A DNA stretch of 64,000 nucleotides from Anthopleura xanthogrammica (lineage: Eukaryota > Cnidaria > Anthozoa > Actiniaria > Actiniidae), in NCBI GenBank assembly GCA_964019055.1, contig OZ025209.1, forward strand, positions 14,669,867 to 14,733,866, given 5' to 3'. The notes below the pieces were generated by a model. It was given only the letters and a program-made list of their open reading frames with translations. It made no database searches and was not told the DNA's origin. Shown here piece after piece: positions 43,501-54,300 of this stretch. A program made the translations under genes and the position numbers. The first letter of the stretch is position 1. The number at the start of each line of letters is the position of its first letter.

Positions 43501-44684
43501 AGGTATGTAGTTGCTGAAAAAAAGGGCTTCAATTTGTGGCATAAATAATGGCGGCTTGCAAGCATTTCTAAGAGGGTTAAGTGACAAAGACATGGCGGCC
43601 ATTTTGGTGGTATATACTAACAAAGAAAGATAATGAGAAATATTTTAACAGATACCACCAACATAGTCGTAATAACGTGCTAATGCCATAGGCGGAAGCT
43701 TGCACGAGAAAAGGTGTCGCGTTTGAAGTTTTCTGGACCGAAGAAACACGAAAGGCGCTCTAAAGACGCGGACACACGAAGCAACATTTTGCGCAATATT
43801 GCAGGCAATGTTGATTAAGTTGACATGGGTCGCAACTGCTGCATGCACCGTGGGTTCCGTAACCTAATGTAATGTCTATTTATCCGTAAGGTATCTCCAG
43901 TACACATTGGATGATAGTAAAATCAGAACCCAGGACATCACCGGTGCCTTATCCTACATGTCTGGCCACCCTTATGGAAGACTCATGGTCTGGGATCATT
44001 TTAGACAAAACTTTGACAAGATAAATAAAAGGTGGGTACTGACTTTCACTACAAGCACCCAACCAATGCTAAATAAAAACGTTAACTCACTCATTTTTTT
44101 TTAGGATTGGCAACGACCCTATGGAACTTGGTTACATGATTTCAGCTACAACACGCGCATTTAACGAAGAGTTTCATCTCAAACAGGTTCGTCATTTTTC
44201 ATGCATTTCCACTCACATATTGGTTTTTGTGGAGGGAGGAAACCCGGAAAAAAACTACGGAGAGAACAACACATCAAGCAAACTATATTCACTTGGCGTC
44301 TGCAGAAATCAAACCCGCGACTTGAAGCGCGTGGGACTCACAGTGCGTGGTGAAAGGTGGACCTTGTACCGATGCTATCCTGACTATTTAGATAAGAAGT
44401 GAAAATGCTTCCTCTTCCCTGGCTCCATGGATCTAAATGACACGTTCCCGCTCTAGGGTCTAGGAGTGAACAAACCCGGGTATACTACATTCTGTTTCCT
44501 AAGATCGTCTTTATTTTTTTCCCAGGTGTTGGCGTTTGTGGAAGAACACAAAAAAGTCCTCGGTTCACTGAGAGCTACACGAAAAGCCATCGAACAAATC
44601 CGCTCCAACATGGCGTGGTTGACAGCTAACGAGAAAGCCGTTACTGAATGGCTGGAGGGCAAAGTTAAAGCTATAAAAGAATAA
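35824..44684 (+). CDS. M1 zinc aminopeptidase, aminopeptidase N-like (paralogue 2)
   Basis: Nineteen exons: 35824-36458, 37021-37294, 37590-37710, 37830-37984, 38740-38853, 38972-39106, 39493-39558, 39892-39957, 40116-40303, 40866-40948, 41223-41350, 41673-41728, 42223-42370, 42760-42833, 43066-43167, 43329-43502, 43891-44031, 44105-44186, 44526-44684; 966 aa, the size of vertebrate aminopeptidase N. It should be a type II membrane ectopeptidase: short basic tail (MANQKGKS), membrane helix about residues 14-36, stalk, then M1 domain. Catalytic set complete: GAMEN 354-358, HELAHQ 390-395, zinc ligands H390/H394/E413 (WLNEGFA), general base E391, Y476 in ISYNKGSS. The ATG has strong context (taacATGG). 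Eleven exons have exactly the same length as in paralogue 1, and intron phases agree, so the two arose by tandem duplication. The 3'UTR runs to a poly(A) signal at 45282. Confidence 0.95.
36510..36660. repeat. Family B element, copy 3, truncated (aminopeptidase-2 intron 1)
   Basis: The left end 'caccttttcggcttgggggt' and the centre are present. It breaks off after 'caagaaaatgcc', so the right arm is missing. Confidence 0.8.
37350..37545. repeat. (TTGTCG)n hexanucleotide tract (aminopeptidase-2 intron 2)
   Basis: Imperfect repeats of cttgtc and gttgtc end 45 bp before exon 3. They give false Ser/Cys/Arg/Val-rich frames. Confidence 0.9.
38015..38232. mobile_element. Family E SINE-like copy (aminopeptidase-2 intron 4)
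   Basis: It contains 'ccctggaacaacctctgggt', 'cagatcgaattggaattt', 'gcggagggaggaaaactgga' and 'ctactcacatgtgatgccaa'. The order matches the SINE tail copies elsewhere (family D), with a different head. Confidence 0.6.
39115..39246. repeat. Family A element, copy 5 (aminopeptidase-2 intron 6)
   Basis: It starts only 9 bp after the exon 6 donor ('ctccttgcagcacgtcggaa'). The right arm is 'gctttgaagtcacgtgaaag'. The orientation is opposite to the copies at 60101 and 62030. Confidence 0.85.
40451..40670. mobile_element. Family E SINE-like copy (aminopeptidase-2 intron 9)
   Basis: It contains 'ccctgaaacaacctcttggc', 'cagggcacggccagctcaca', 'gcggagagaggaactgaacc' and 'cacatgtgatgccaagtcta'. Same order of blocks as at 38015-38232. 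Confidence 0.65.
41391..41540. repeat. Family B element, copy 4 (aminopeptidase-2 intron 11)
   Basis: It has 'ttcccttttcagaccacgtg' on the left and 'gacaagtggtctgaaatggc' on the right. Its outermost ends are eroded. Confidence 0.8.
41962..42121. repeat. Family C element, copy 3 (aminopeptidase-2 intron 12)
   Basis: It contains 'gcaatattacgcgcaatatt', 'agttcagcagcattgcgtgc' and 'gcgcgcaatgttgcaccatg', in the order expected of a family C copy on the reverse strand. Confidence 0.65.
42495..42691. repeat. Inverted-repeat element (aminopeptidase-2 intron 13)
   Basis: 'gaggtgattat' and 'ataatcacct' near the ends, with 'gcgcgc' blocks inside. Arms are short and diverged. Confidence 0.45.
43764..43858. 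repeat. Family C element, copy 4, partial (aminopeptidase-2 intron 16)
   Basis: It contains 'gcggacacacgaagcaacat', 'gcgcaatattgcaggcaatg' and 'tgggtcgcaactgctgc'. The right arm is truncated. Confidence 0.55.
44207..44392 (-). mobile_element. SINE-like copy (aminopeptidase-2 intron 18)
   Basis: On the plus strand it shows 'gtggagggaggaaacccgga' then 'agaaatcaaacccgcgactt', i.e. SINE body followed by the complement of a B-box-like tRNA head. It is inserted antisense to the gene. Confidence 0.6.
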
Positions 44685-45281
44685 GTCTGACAGCACCTTT
44701 GAACCCAGACCTGACTGGGTTCGTACTGAACCTGCAAAGGACGTGGTCACAACAAACCTCGAGGGGGGAAGGGGACGGTACAAAGCATTCACCTTAATTT
44801 ATCAATCTCGTACCCAGAGCCCACGTTTATCTTGGTCAGCACCGAGAAACTAGAGGCTCTGGTTGCAACCCCCTTTTTTAATCCGTTAACCTCGGACCGC
44901 AAGTTGAAACTGCGCATGTGTGGTTTAGCTAGGTGTTTCTTTCATTTGGGATCCCTGTGGTACAGAAATAGCCAGAAATTGCTCTGGGTACGAGATTGCT
45001 CAAGTTATTTGCTAAGCGAACAAGATGCGACCCTAATGTATTCAGAGAAAATATAACGAAATCTAAATACTCTGTAACTATCATGTTAAAACTATGCCAC
45101 CTCTAACGGAGGTATTTTTCTGCCGCTGTAAATTTCTATATTTGTTTTTTCAGTTTCTTATCTTCATGTTTTCTTTTAAATTGTTTTTCCTTTCCCCCCC
45201 CCCCCCCCCGAGTTACTGAATCGATGAATCTCGGCGATGTACTTTCAAAATATGTATTTATATTTCTCTATATATAAACAT

Positions 45282-45287
45282 AATAAA
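45282..45287 (+). promoter_or_regulatory. Possible poly(A) signal of aminopeptidase 2
   Basis: AATAAA about 600 bp after the stop codon, followed by a GT-rich stretch ('tgttgtgtgaatc'). Confidence 0.5.
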
Positions 45288-46435
45288 GTTCATGTTGAAA
45301 AATGTTGTGTGAATCTTTTAAAGTTACATACAGTAAAACTGAAACCTCCTAAAATACAGGTTTTCATTCTTGACAACAAAAATCAAGTTGTTTGAGAAAT
45401 CTTATATTGTTCTATGTCCGGATATTATATCACAACACAAACACTGATAAAAACCTTTTGCGACTTAATGGTTTTTACTGATGGGTTTCCTGTGGTTTTG
45501 GCGGGAACTTTCGCGCCAAAACGCGCGCGTGCACCACTTCTGCCCTCTTGAGAGATCCTCAAATTACAAGAAAATCTATTCAACTGATAAATATAATTCT
45601 TAGCGTTTTTATTTTGCAAGTTATAAGCAACTATTTTCTCTAGACCATCCACTGATCGTTAAAGCCCTTCGCAATGGATGGAAAGATCACCTACTAAGCA
45701 AAAATAAATTTACAGTATTTACAACGTTATCCATAAATACCTGACTCTTAATTACAAAAACTTGCACAATTATATTTGATACTATTTTATAGCAGTTTCA
45801 GTGACTTATCCAGGAGGATTCTACTTTCTAACGCCAAAGAGAGCTAGAGTGCTAGCAACCCAATCCACTTCCTGGATTTGAGTTTTTGTGATCAAAGCTG
45901 AAGGTGCGCATACTAAATTCTAGGAGTACAGTTTTTACAAAAGCATTAGCACCGAGCACACATGAATCTCGGCTCTGCGTCAGGGTTGAAACAGTAGATT
46001 AACTATTTGTGTTTACAAAGTTTTCCCAACTTCAAATCAACCCGAGGCTTTTAACTAGAATCTGATCCATCTGGGTCACTTAATGAATGGAACACGTGAT
46101 CATTTCCCGCCAAAAAGAGCAACACGCGCAAATGGTTACTATAAACAGCTATTTTAAGCCTAGAGTGGAATTTTCAAATACTTAAATAGCAAGTTTTTAT
46201 TTGAAAATTACTTGCATTATTTAGCAAAGTTTGCATCTAATTGCAGTCTGAGCGAGATTCATGCGACTTATTTAGCTGATTGATACCAAGCAATGTCCCT
46301 CGAATAGAATTGCGCTTCCCCCGCTATTCCCAGGTTCCACAATTCCATGCAGGATGAAATAATAGAGAAAATAATCACGTGACTCCAGTCTGAATTACAT
46401 TATACATTACTTTTCTTTGTTCTTATATCCATATA

Positions 46436-47224
46436 CAGCCATTCCCATCAACGTTGTCCAGATATATATAGACATTTCGACCAAATCAAATGTCACGTGT
46501 CTTATTAAATATTCGTTTCTCGCACTAAATGTGGTTTGTGCACGTGGAATTCACTGCTTCTGAGCCAATTAAAGTGCTAGTCTTACGAAAATGACACTAT
46601 CCCTAAAGAATATATCTTATAAAAGTAGACATGTTATATAGTTAATTGTCAAACTTTTATTTCGATACGAGACCGGGAAGATGTTGTATTTAGCCTGTAA
46701 AGTTCGGCATTTTCGGTCCGCCATTAAACGAATGCGTTCCTGTCAGTGGTAGCAATTCAACGAAAGTGACGTCATACGCGCAACGATTAAATTTTTTTTT
46801 AAAGTTGAGGATTCTTCCCTGTCATTTTCTGCTGATATTTCGCAGGAATTTTCATCTAAAACGCACGCCATTTCAGAATATATGGGGTCGAATATAGAGT
46901 CAGTATATGGAGAGCAAAGTCAGAAGTGCGCATATGACGTCACGAATAAATACAACTCAGCTGACCGAACAATGGCTGACACACTTTTTAGCGATTTTAA
47001 GAACGAAATTCATTCCCTTAATTATTTTTTTTCTATCCGATTTTTGTTAATTCGTAAACTATACGACCTATTTGTGGATAATAATCACAGAAAAGTGATG
47101 ATTTTACAGTGTCATTTTCATAAGACTAGCACTTTAAGTTAAAGGAATGATGAATAATATTATACGCGACATTTGGAATAGTCAAAATGTCTATTTATCT
47201 GGACAACATTAATGAGAATGGCTG
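46436..47224. mobile_element. Non-autonomous DNA transposon with about 50-bp terminal inverted repeats
   Basis: 789 bp between TA dinucleotides. Left end 'CAGCCATTCCCATCAACGTT', then 'gtccagatatatatagacat'. The right end is the near reverse complement ('aatgttgtccagat' ... 'aatggctg'). No transposase frame inside; the interior has short 'gacgtca' blocks near 46770 and 46935. TA flanks and CAG-type ends suggest a Tc1/mariner relative. Confidence 0.75.
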
Positions 47225-48369
47225 TATATATATAAGTATATATACATATATACGAGCCTTTGATGTACAAAACAATATAATATTAATAAAAACATGGAAT
47301 AATAATTGAGCTAATAAATAACACTTGATGTATTTTTGGGATCATAATATTATCATACTGTATTCATATAAAAGATAAAATCAACTCAACAAAATATATG
47401 TTTCGTGTGTAATCAAATGTCGGCCTTTTCATGCCCTCAATGTTTCTTTCTTCCTGCTCGGAGGTAGACTGGGAACCAACTCGACCCGCTTGGAATTGTG
47501 GGGTTGAATCACCGAAATTGAACAAAAATATCCCACAATCCCACGCACGAAAAGTTCATTACCAGTCTTCCTCGGAAAGGCGGGCAATGGAAACTGTATG
47601 AAAATTTTAACGGCAAAAAAAAAACACTATTACTCTAGTCCTCCCCAAAAGGGCATTTGATTTGAAAATATCACACATCTCCCATCCCCACCCCTCACAG
47701 TTAAAATATTGTCCTACTCCACCCCACTCGATTGCTGGGGATAATCTATTAGTTTTTTGCTGAATTTTGTTGTTTTTGCATTACACAACTAAATAATTCC
47801 TACAGAAACGGAGGATTATTAAGAGCAAGTACTAGGAAAGGTTATTTCATAGTTTGACAATTTTCAATGATAATCTTTTTCATATCCAAGAAAAAAAACT
47901 TGGCCAAAGCATCTACTCGTTCCTACTTCATGCTTTTAAATCTTTTTTTCAAATAAAAATCTTTTATTGATATTTTCTGGATTTAGAGGCTTTGATATGA
48001 TATCAAAAGTGAAGAAACCAAAGCATAATATCTCTTGAAAATTTTACGAATTATGGCAAATTTTCAGTTGTTCCTCTTATTTATATATTACGGAAAGGCT
48101 CGTTCACACGGGCGGTTTTTTGCGACGACTTATGCAATTGCCCAGGTAATTTTGGTTCGGAATCAAACTTTACAAGTTAATCCTAAACAAACAAACAAAC
48201 AAACAAAACAAAATGGGATTTTTCCTTCAACCTATGATATTATACTTTAAACATTTATAAGTAAAATAAGTTAGCAGATCCATTCGATACCTGGGCGTCC
48301 CAAGTCAATGGGCAAACAGCTCGATCATTTCATAGCTTGCTGCGTTCATAAACGGCGTTCCACACGTGG

Positions 48370-51300
48370 CTAATTAGATTTCGTTGGAATAACTTTCCTG
48401 GACCTGAATGAAAGCACCCTGAAAGATGCATCAAAGGGCAAGATCCTCTTTCCATTCCTAGGCTTGCCATCTGTGAGATTATATTTTTCTTTATGGGGTT
48501 TGTTTTCAAATAACGCCGCACGGTTTTGATTGGCGTCCTTATTTCTCTTGACCCAGTGTCCATATACTCGAAATGCGCACCCATCAATCAGTTTTCGAAT
48601 AGGTTTGCTACCGTAAGGCTCGTTACAGACCACATCGAATGACACTGGTAATAATTTGGATTGCATTAGGTGGCGAAACTCATGAGCTGCACAAATAGCT
48701 ATCACAGCACCCTGGAAACCATTAAAGGACATACATTAGCCAATCAGAGCCCAGTAATTTTCGCGCCAAAATGAGACCGCCATTTTGTCTGACAAGAGCG
48801 CGCGCAGTTATTTTCGCGCGAAAAGGAGACCGCCATTTTGTCCCACAACAACAATGGTGAAATGTAATTTCAGCAGGATTGGATGAGACCAGGACGTTAG
48901 TACCACAAACATTACAGATGTGTTTACGCGATAAAAACTACATAAAACACCGAGATCAGTTCCCATTAGAAAATTACTTGAAGTGAAAGTATAAACATAA
49001 AAAAGTATAAATATCATTATAAACAACAGGCTTAGGATTGTCCAAGATACTTACTTTGAATTTCCATCTTGCACAGAATCTTTCGTTTCTTTGTGCCTGA
49101 AGATTTAAAAAAAATATATTGAGCTGTTGTGTCACAGCGTCGGACAATCACAACAAAGCCAGGCTCCAATCAAGGTGAAAGCCCCAAAATCGTATTAGAA
49201 TTTAGGAGTTGATTTTTGCGGAGGGAGGAAAACCGGAGAACCTGGAGAAAAACCCTCGAAGCACAGGAGAGAACCAACAAACAACTCTACTCACATACAA
49301 CACCGAGCCCGGCGGGACTCGAACCCGGGTCGCATTGGTGAGAGGCGAGCGTTCTCATTGCTATGCCACCCGTGCTTCCCTACAAAGACATTTCACTAAC
49401 AAAAACAACTTTATACGTAATGATTAATACCGAAGAGTTGAATTTTTTTGTTCACCCAATGTTTCCTGGCAGCCACCTTTGGAGACAATCAACAAAACAT
49501 GTTTCTGGAAACGTGTCCTATCAGGCTGTCCTATCATGCCATTAAAGAACGGAACAATCTTAGTGACGTTAAACAATCTTCAAAAATTTCTCAATTTAAG
49601 TCTATTTTTTCCGAATGAACTCTTTAAGTATGCTATTTGAATTTTTACATTTTTGCATAATTGTAATTTTTCTCATTTTGTATCGATAATTTGCCTTCTA
49701 CTTTTGAACTCCATTATATGATGCATAAAAATTAGTTTTACAGGACCTTCTTGAAAATCACTAAAGTGAAGGAGCATCCTGTTAAAATATCATTATAAAT
49801 AAATAAATAAATTTTGCCAAGGCTTTAAATATGCATAAATTAAGTACGAATACAGTATTTACAAAGCATCTGGAATAACATTCTCACCTTTGCTTCTTGG
49901 AACCAAGCATGTTCTAGGGATTGTTTGCAATTTATTCTCTTTTTAGGATGAACTACCAACATCTTGGATATCTAAATAAAAACAAAAAACCCTCAATAAA
50001 ATATTCAAGCGATTGGTTATTACTTTGTCTTCACCATTGTGATTAATGTCAGGTCACCAGTTAGATTCCTGTGAACGCTATTGAAGAAATAGAAAACTCG
50101 CGTGCATGCTGTGTGCAGCTTTAAAGCATGCAGGGTTTGACAGAATGAGAGCTAGAAAAATTTGATTTGAAATGCAGAAGACAGTGCTTTGTGAGAGTGA
50201 ACCATGTTGAGGAAAGTGCTCTCTGGGCTTGTTCAAGATTTTCATTGAATAGCAAGCTAATAATTGGTAGTTTGCCCCACTTCTAAACGCTGGGAAATGG
50301 CCTAAACACATTGTAGGTTGAATAAAGTCATATTATAAGAATAGAAATTATAGTTATAATAATAATAATGCAGGGAAAACCATGTAAAAAGCATGTAACT
50401 AGTGGTTGTTAGATATCGAATATTGGGGATTTATTTAACTGTAAATTTGTGTTCATAATAAAATGTTAAAAAAACAAGTTAAAAAAAAATAAAAAATGCA
50501 GGAAATGTGATATTTTGTGGAATATAAAGCAATTAGAACAAATTAAAAGGGCGAGCAGTGATGCTTGTAAGGGAGCTCCATCACCATAGCAACATGAATA
50601 CTTACTAATTCTTTTGCATGAGAGGATATATCATCCCACTCAGGGCTACTGAACTGATATTTGCCTTCCATAATGTTCCGAAGCATCACTACTTGACGAC
50701 GATGCCAGAATGGTGGAAAACCACACAGTCTAGATAAAAATAATAACAAAAACTATCAATACTACTTCACAAATTCAACATACTGTATGCAATGCTCCAG
50801 TTTCGAGTTTTCTGTTGCTCAGGGTTTGCGCTAGCCTTGATTTTATGTAGAACTTGCACAGGGGCTGGGAATTTTAAAGTGTTTGTGTTGTTGCAGTTGG
50901 GCATTCTTTACTTTACCGTTGGTATTTGTGGATATTTAGATGCTAAAATGAGGCTAACCCTGAGTAAATGAGTCTGTAATCAAGAAACATTGGGGTATTG
51001 TACAAATAGACCATTTTCGAGATGTGCAAGTGCTTTCAAAAATATTGCAGGCACAGACATGAAAAGGAGGCATTTTTGGGCAAGATTGCACAAACTATTG
51101 ACTTTGCCCGAAAATGCCTTGAGATCATGTCTGTGCCTGCGATATTTTTGAAAGCGCTCATGCATCTCGAAAATGGTCTATTCAAAAATGGTCTACTGTA
51201 TCTGATTGACAGAATAGACCTATTGACAGACCTATGATGTACATGGACCAGGAAAGATTTTTGTTTTACTCTCATCCATGCTAATCTATCTTCTTGAGTA

Positions 51301-54300
51301 CTACCAGTAAACAAAGGAATAGTACTCAAGGGAACGACATGTGATTTGTTATTCACATTAAAGTGCACAATGTTTCTTCTCAGGTGTTACCAGTAAATAA
51401 AGAAATAATATTCAAGGGAATGACAATAGGTCTAATGAGGTTTAAACTTACAATGTATACAGAATAACTCCACAAGCCCACCTACGAACAAGATAATAAA
51501 ATGAAATTACAAATATATACTAGACTGGACTCATAATTATTGAGCTACACATACATGCATTTTGAAGGGAGGATTTTGCCATTTCGTGAGGGGGGGGGGG
51601 GGGGGGAGGAGAAAGAGGAAAGTAAGTAGCTAGAGCACAACCTCTAATGCCCGATGAATAGGCCATTTCTGAACAGGGTGCAAACATTGTGGTCTAACTT
51701 TGGTACAAACAACACAAGCAAAAGATGACGTTTGTACCCAAGCTAGACCACAATGCACTATGTTTGCTATCTCAGAAAAGGTGCATGCATAAATATATAT
51801 ATATATATATATATAATTTTCATCATGAAAGAACTTACACATCCACTTCCTTGCCGTATCCTGGAGCATCAGGGAACATTGAACACTGGAGAACCTCTGG
51901 TGCTAAATAACCAGGAGTACCACATAACTCTGAAAAACAGAAATCAAACCTTCGTCACGCAGGAGCTAGCCATGTTTATTTCCATGAGAATTAAAGCCTT
52001 TCTGCACGTGCAAACTCATTCTGAAGCTCTTGAATGTGAGGCTAGATGGGCAAAAATCTATTGAGCATGGGTGGTGTAGTTTTGAGAGCGCTCACCCCTC
52101 AACAATGCAGCCCGGGTTTGAGTCTCTGAGTCCTGTTGGGCTCAGTGTCATATGTGAGTAGAGTGTCTAGTTGGTTCTCTCCTGTGCTTTGAGGGTGTTT
52201 CTCTGGTTTTCCACCCTCCAACAAAATCACCTTATAAATTCCAATCCAAACATGAAACGAGGGCAAGATGTTTGTTAGCCACTGGCTATTAAGTGCTACC
52301 TTGGTAAAAACAAGGAGTTGTATTGCAATCATGAAGACCATCAAAACTCACAAGAAAAAATACAAGTGGTTTTCATAAAATATTATTATTGCATCAGAGT
52401 ACATATTACCAATAAAATATGTAACTGTATTGCAAACCTTTGGCGCACAGCTAGTACATTTACCTACCTTTTAACATTTCATTCTCTTTAAGCATGACAG
52501 CAAATCCAAAGTCAGATATCTTGATCCTTAATTCATTGTCAAGTAGAATATTTTCTGGCTGATGATGAGAAAAATTGTGATTTTTACATACCACATCTTT
52601 TGTCATTTTTATGCTTAAATAACGTGATAATCTCATATGATTTACAACTGAATGAATCATTCAGTGCTTTGTGAAAAAATTAAAATAATTATTTCAATAA
52701 TAATATAGATGAGGGATAATATAGATAAGATAATATAGATGAGGGCCACCTGAAAATTATCAGCCTGGTAACGGTGTACCCTGTCCAATAAAGTTGTTAT
52801 TATTATTATTATTATTATGATAACTCTCTTGGGTGGGAACAGATGCAGGATATTTTTACAGGGGGTTGTATTGGGGCAATAAAAGTGAAAGTGACGTCAG
52901 CTGGCTAATCAAATATCAAATATCATTGCTAACCTTAAGATCTCGGTGGACAATCCCTAGATCATGCATATATACCACAGCCTCTAATATTTCTCTCATG
53001 ATCTTCCTATAGTTGAATAAGAATAGGAATACTTGTGTAAGCATTAGAATGGACTTTGAATGACAACTTGGCAAACAGAACTGTCATAATATGGAATTGC
53101 CCTATTTCACTATGACATCACATGAAAAAAAACTATTGTTTTAATGTCAATAATTGTGGTCTTTGGAGGGGGGATAAAACAGTAACAATGCAAAGAAAAC
53201 TGTGAAAAATTGTATTTTTTAGAACTTAGAAAAGCAATAAGGGAGGGGGGGGGGCTGGTGCATTTTGATTTTTGCTTGCACAAATTTCTGTGACCACTCC
53301 CAGCAATGTACCCTTTGTCTCTCTTAGTTATGTCCTTTGTGGAGCAGAAAAAATGCTGCCCCCCTATTTACATCAGCCCCCTGTAAAAATTGATTGGTCC
53401 CTAACAGCCACCAAATACTGTACAAATATTAGCCCTAATATTTTTTCCCTCCCTTAACTAAAACCATGTCTTTTACTATGATTACAATACCTGGCTTTTT
53501 TCTCTGATAATGTCACCTCATTTGTCAAAAAGTCAAAGAGTTCTCCTGATTTAGCACTAAAACAGAAAATATAAAATCAGCTCAAATGAAGAATACAGTA
53601 TTGCACAAGATTTTGGGCCACTGCAGTTAAACATTCTGTACCATGCCCCCCCCCCCCCCAGCACCCCCTTTCCATTAACAGAATGTGCCTCTTTTTCTCT
53701 CTTCGCCCTTCTCTTCCCAACAGATTTGCAATTAACTCTTTACCCCATACCATCACACTTTCCACTTTTTTCAACTCAAGCCCCTTGAATTTTCAACTCT
53801 CATTTATGATTGAGCATGCGTAGCATTTACGTTTACCGGTAATACTTACAACTCAAATACTAAGAAGAAGTATGCCGATGACTCGTAGACATCCACAAGT
53901 CCAACTGAAAGAATCCAAAACACTTGTAAATATTTATTGAAGTTAAATAGTTAAATGTTAAATTTAGTGATTTTAATGCCAAACTTTTAGCTATACTGGC
54001 CATCTTCAAGGATGTGATGATGAAACCATCATTTTTACATATTATGCTTGTGAGAGCGCTTGCCTCTCACCAATGTGTCCCGGGTTAAAGTCCTGCTAGG
54101 TGTGAGTACATGCAAAGTTGCTTGTTGGTTCTCTCCTGTGCTTTGAGGGTTTTCCTCTGGGTTCTCCAGTTTTTCCTCCCTCCGCAAAAATCAACTTCTA
54201 AATTCCAATTGGAATCCAGTGGAAAAAGAGCCACACTGTGAAATGCACTGTTAATTATCATTTTATTTCATTTTATTCGTTTGTTTGTTCATTTTTTTGT

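Larger units (their letters stand above)
44685..48369. other. Spacer between aminopeptidase 2 and PHKG (tail to tail)
   Basis: It holds the probable 3'UTR of aminopeptidase 2 (to about 45300), a C run (45195-45209), a short block shared with 15645-15695 (near 45497) and the 789-bp DNA element at 46436-47224. I see no gene in 45600-46430 or 47230-48369. Confidence 0.6.

Noticed and set aside
49310..49380. tRNA-like sequence (A and B boxes)
   Set aside because: It is the head of a SINE with the shared body and multiple copies; it does not fold into a full tRNA with intact arms.
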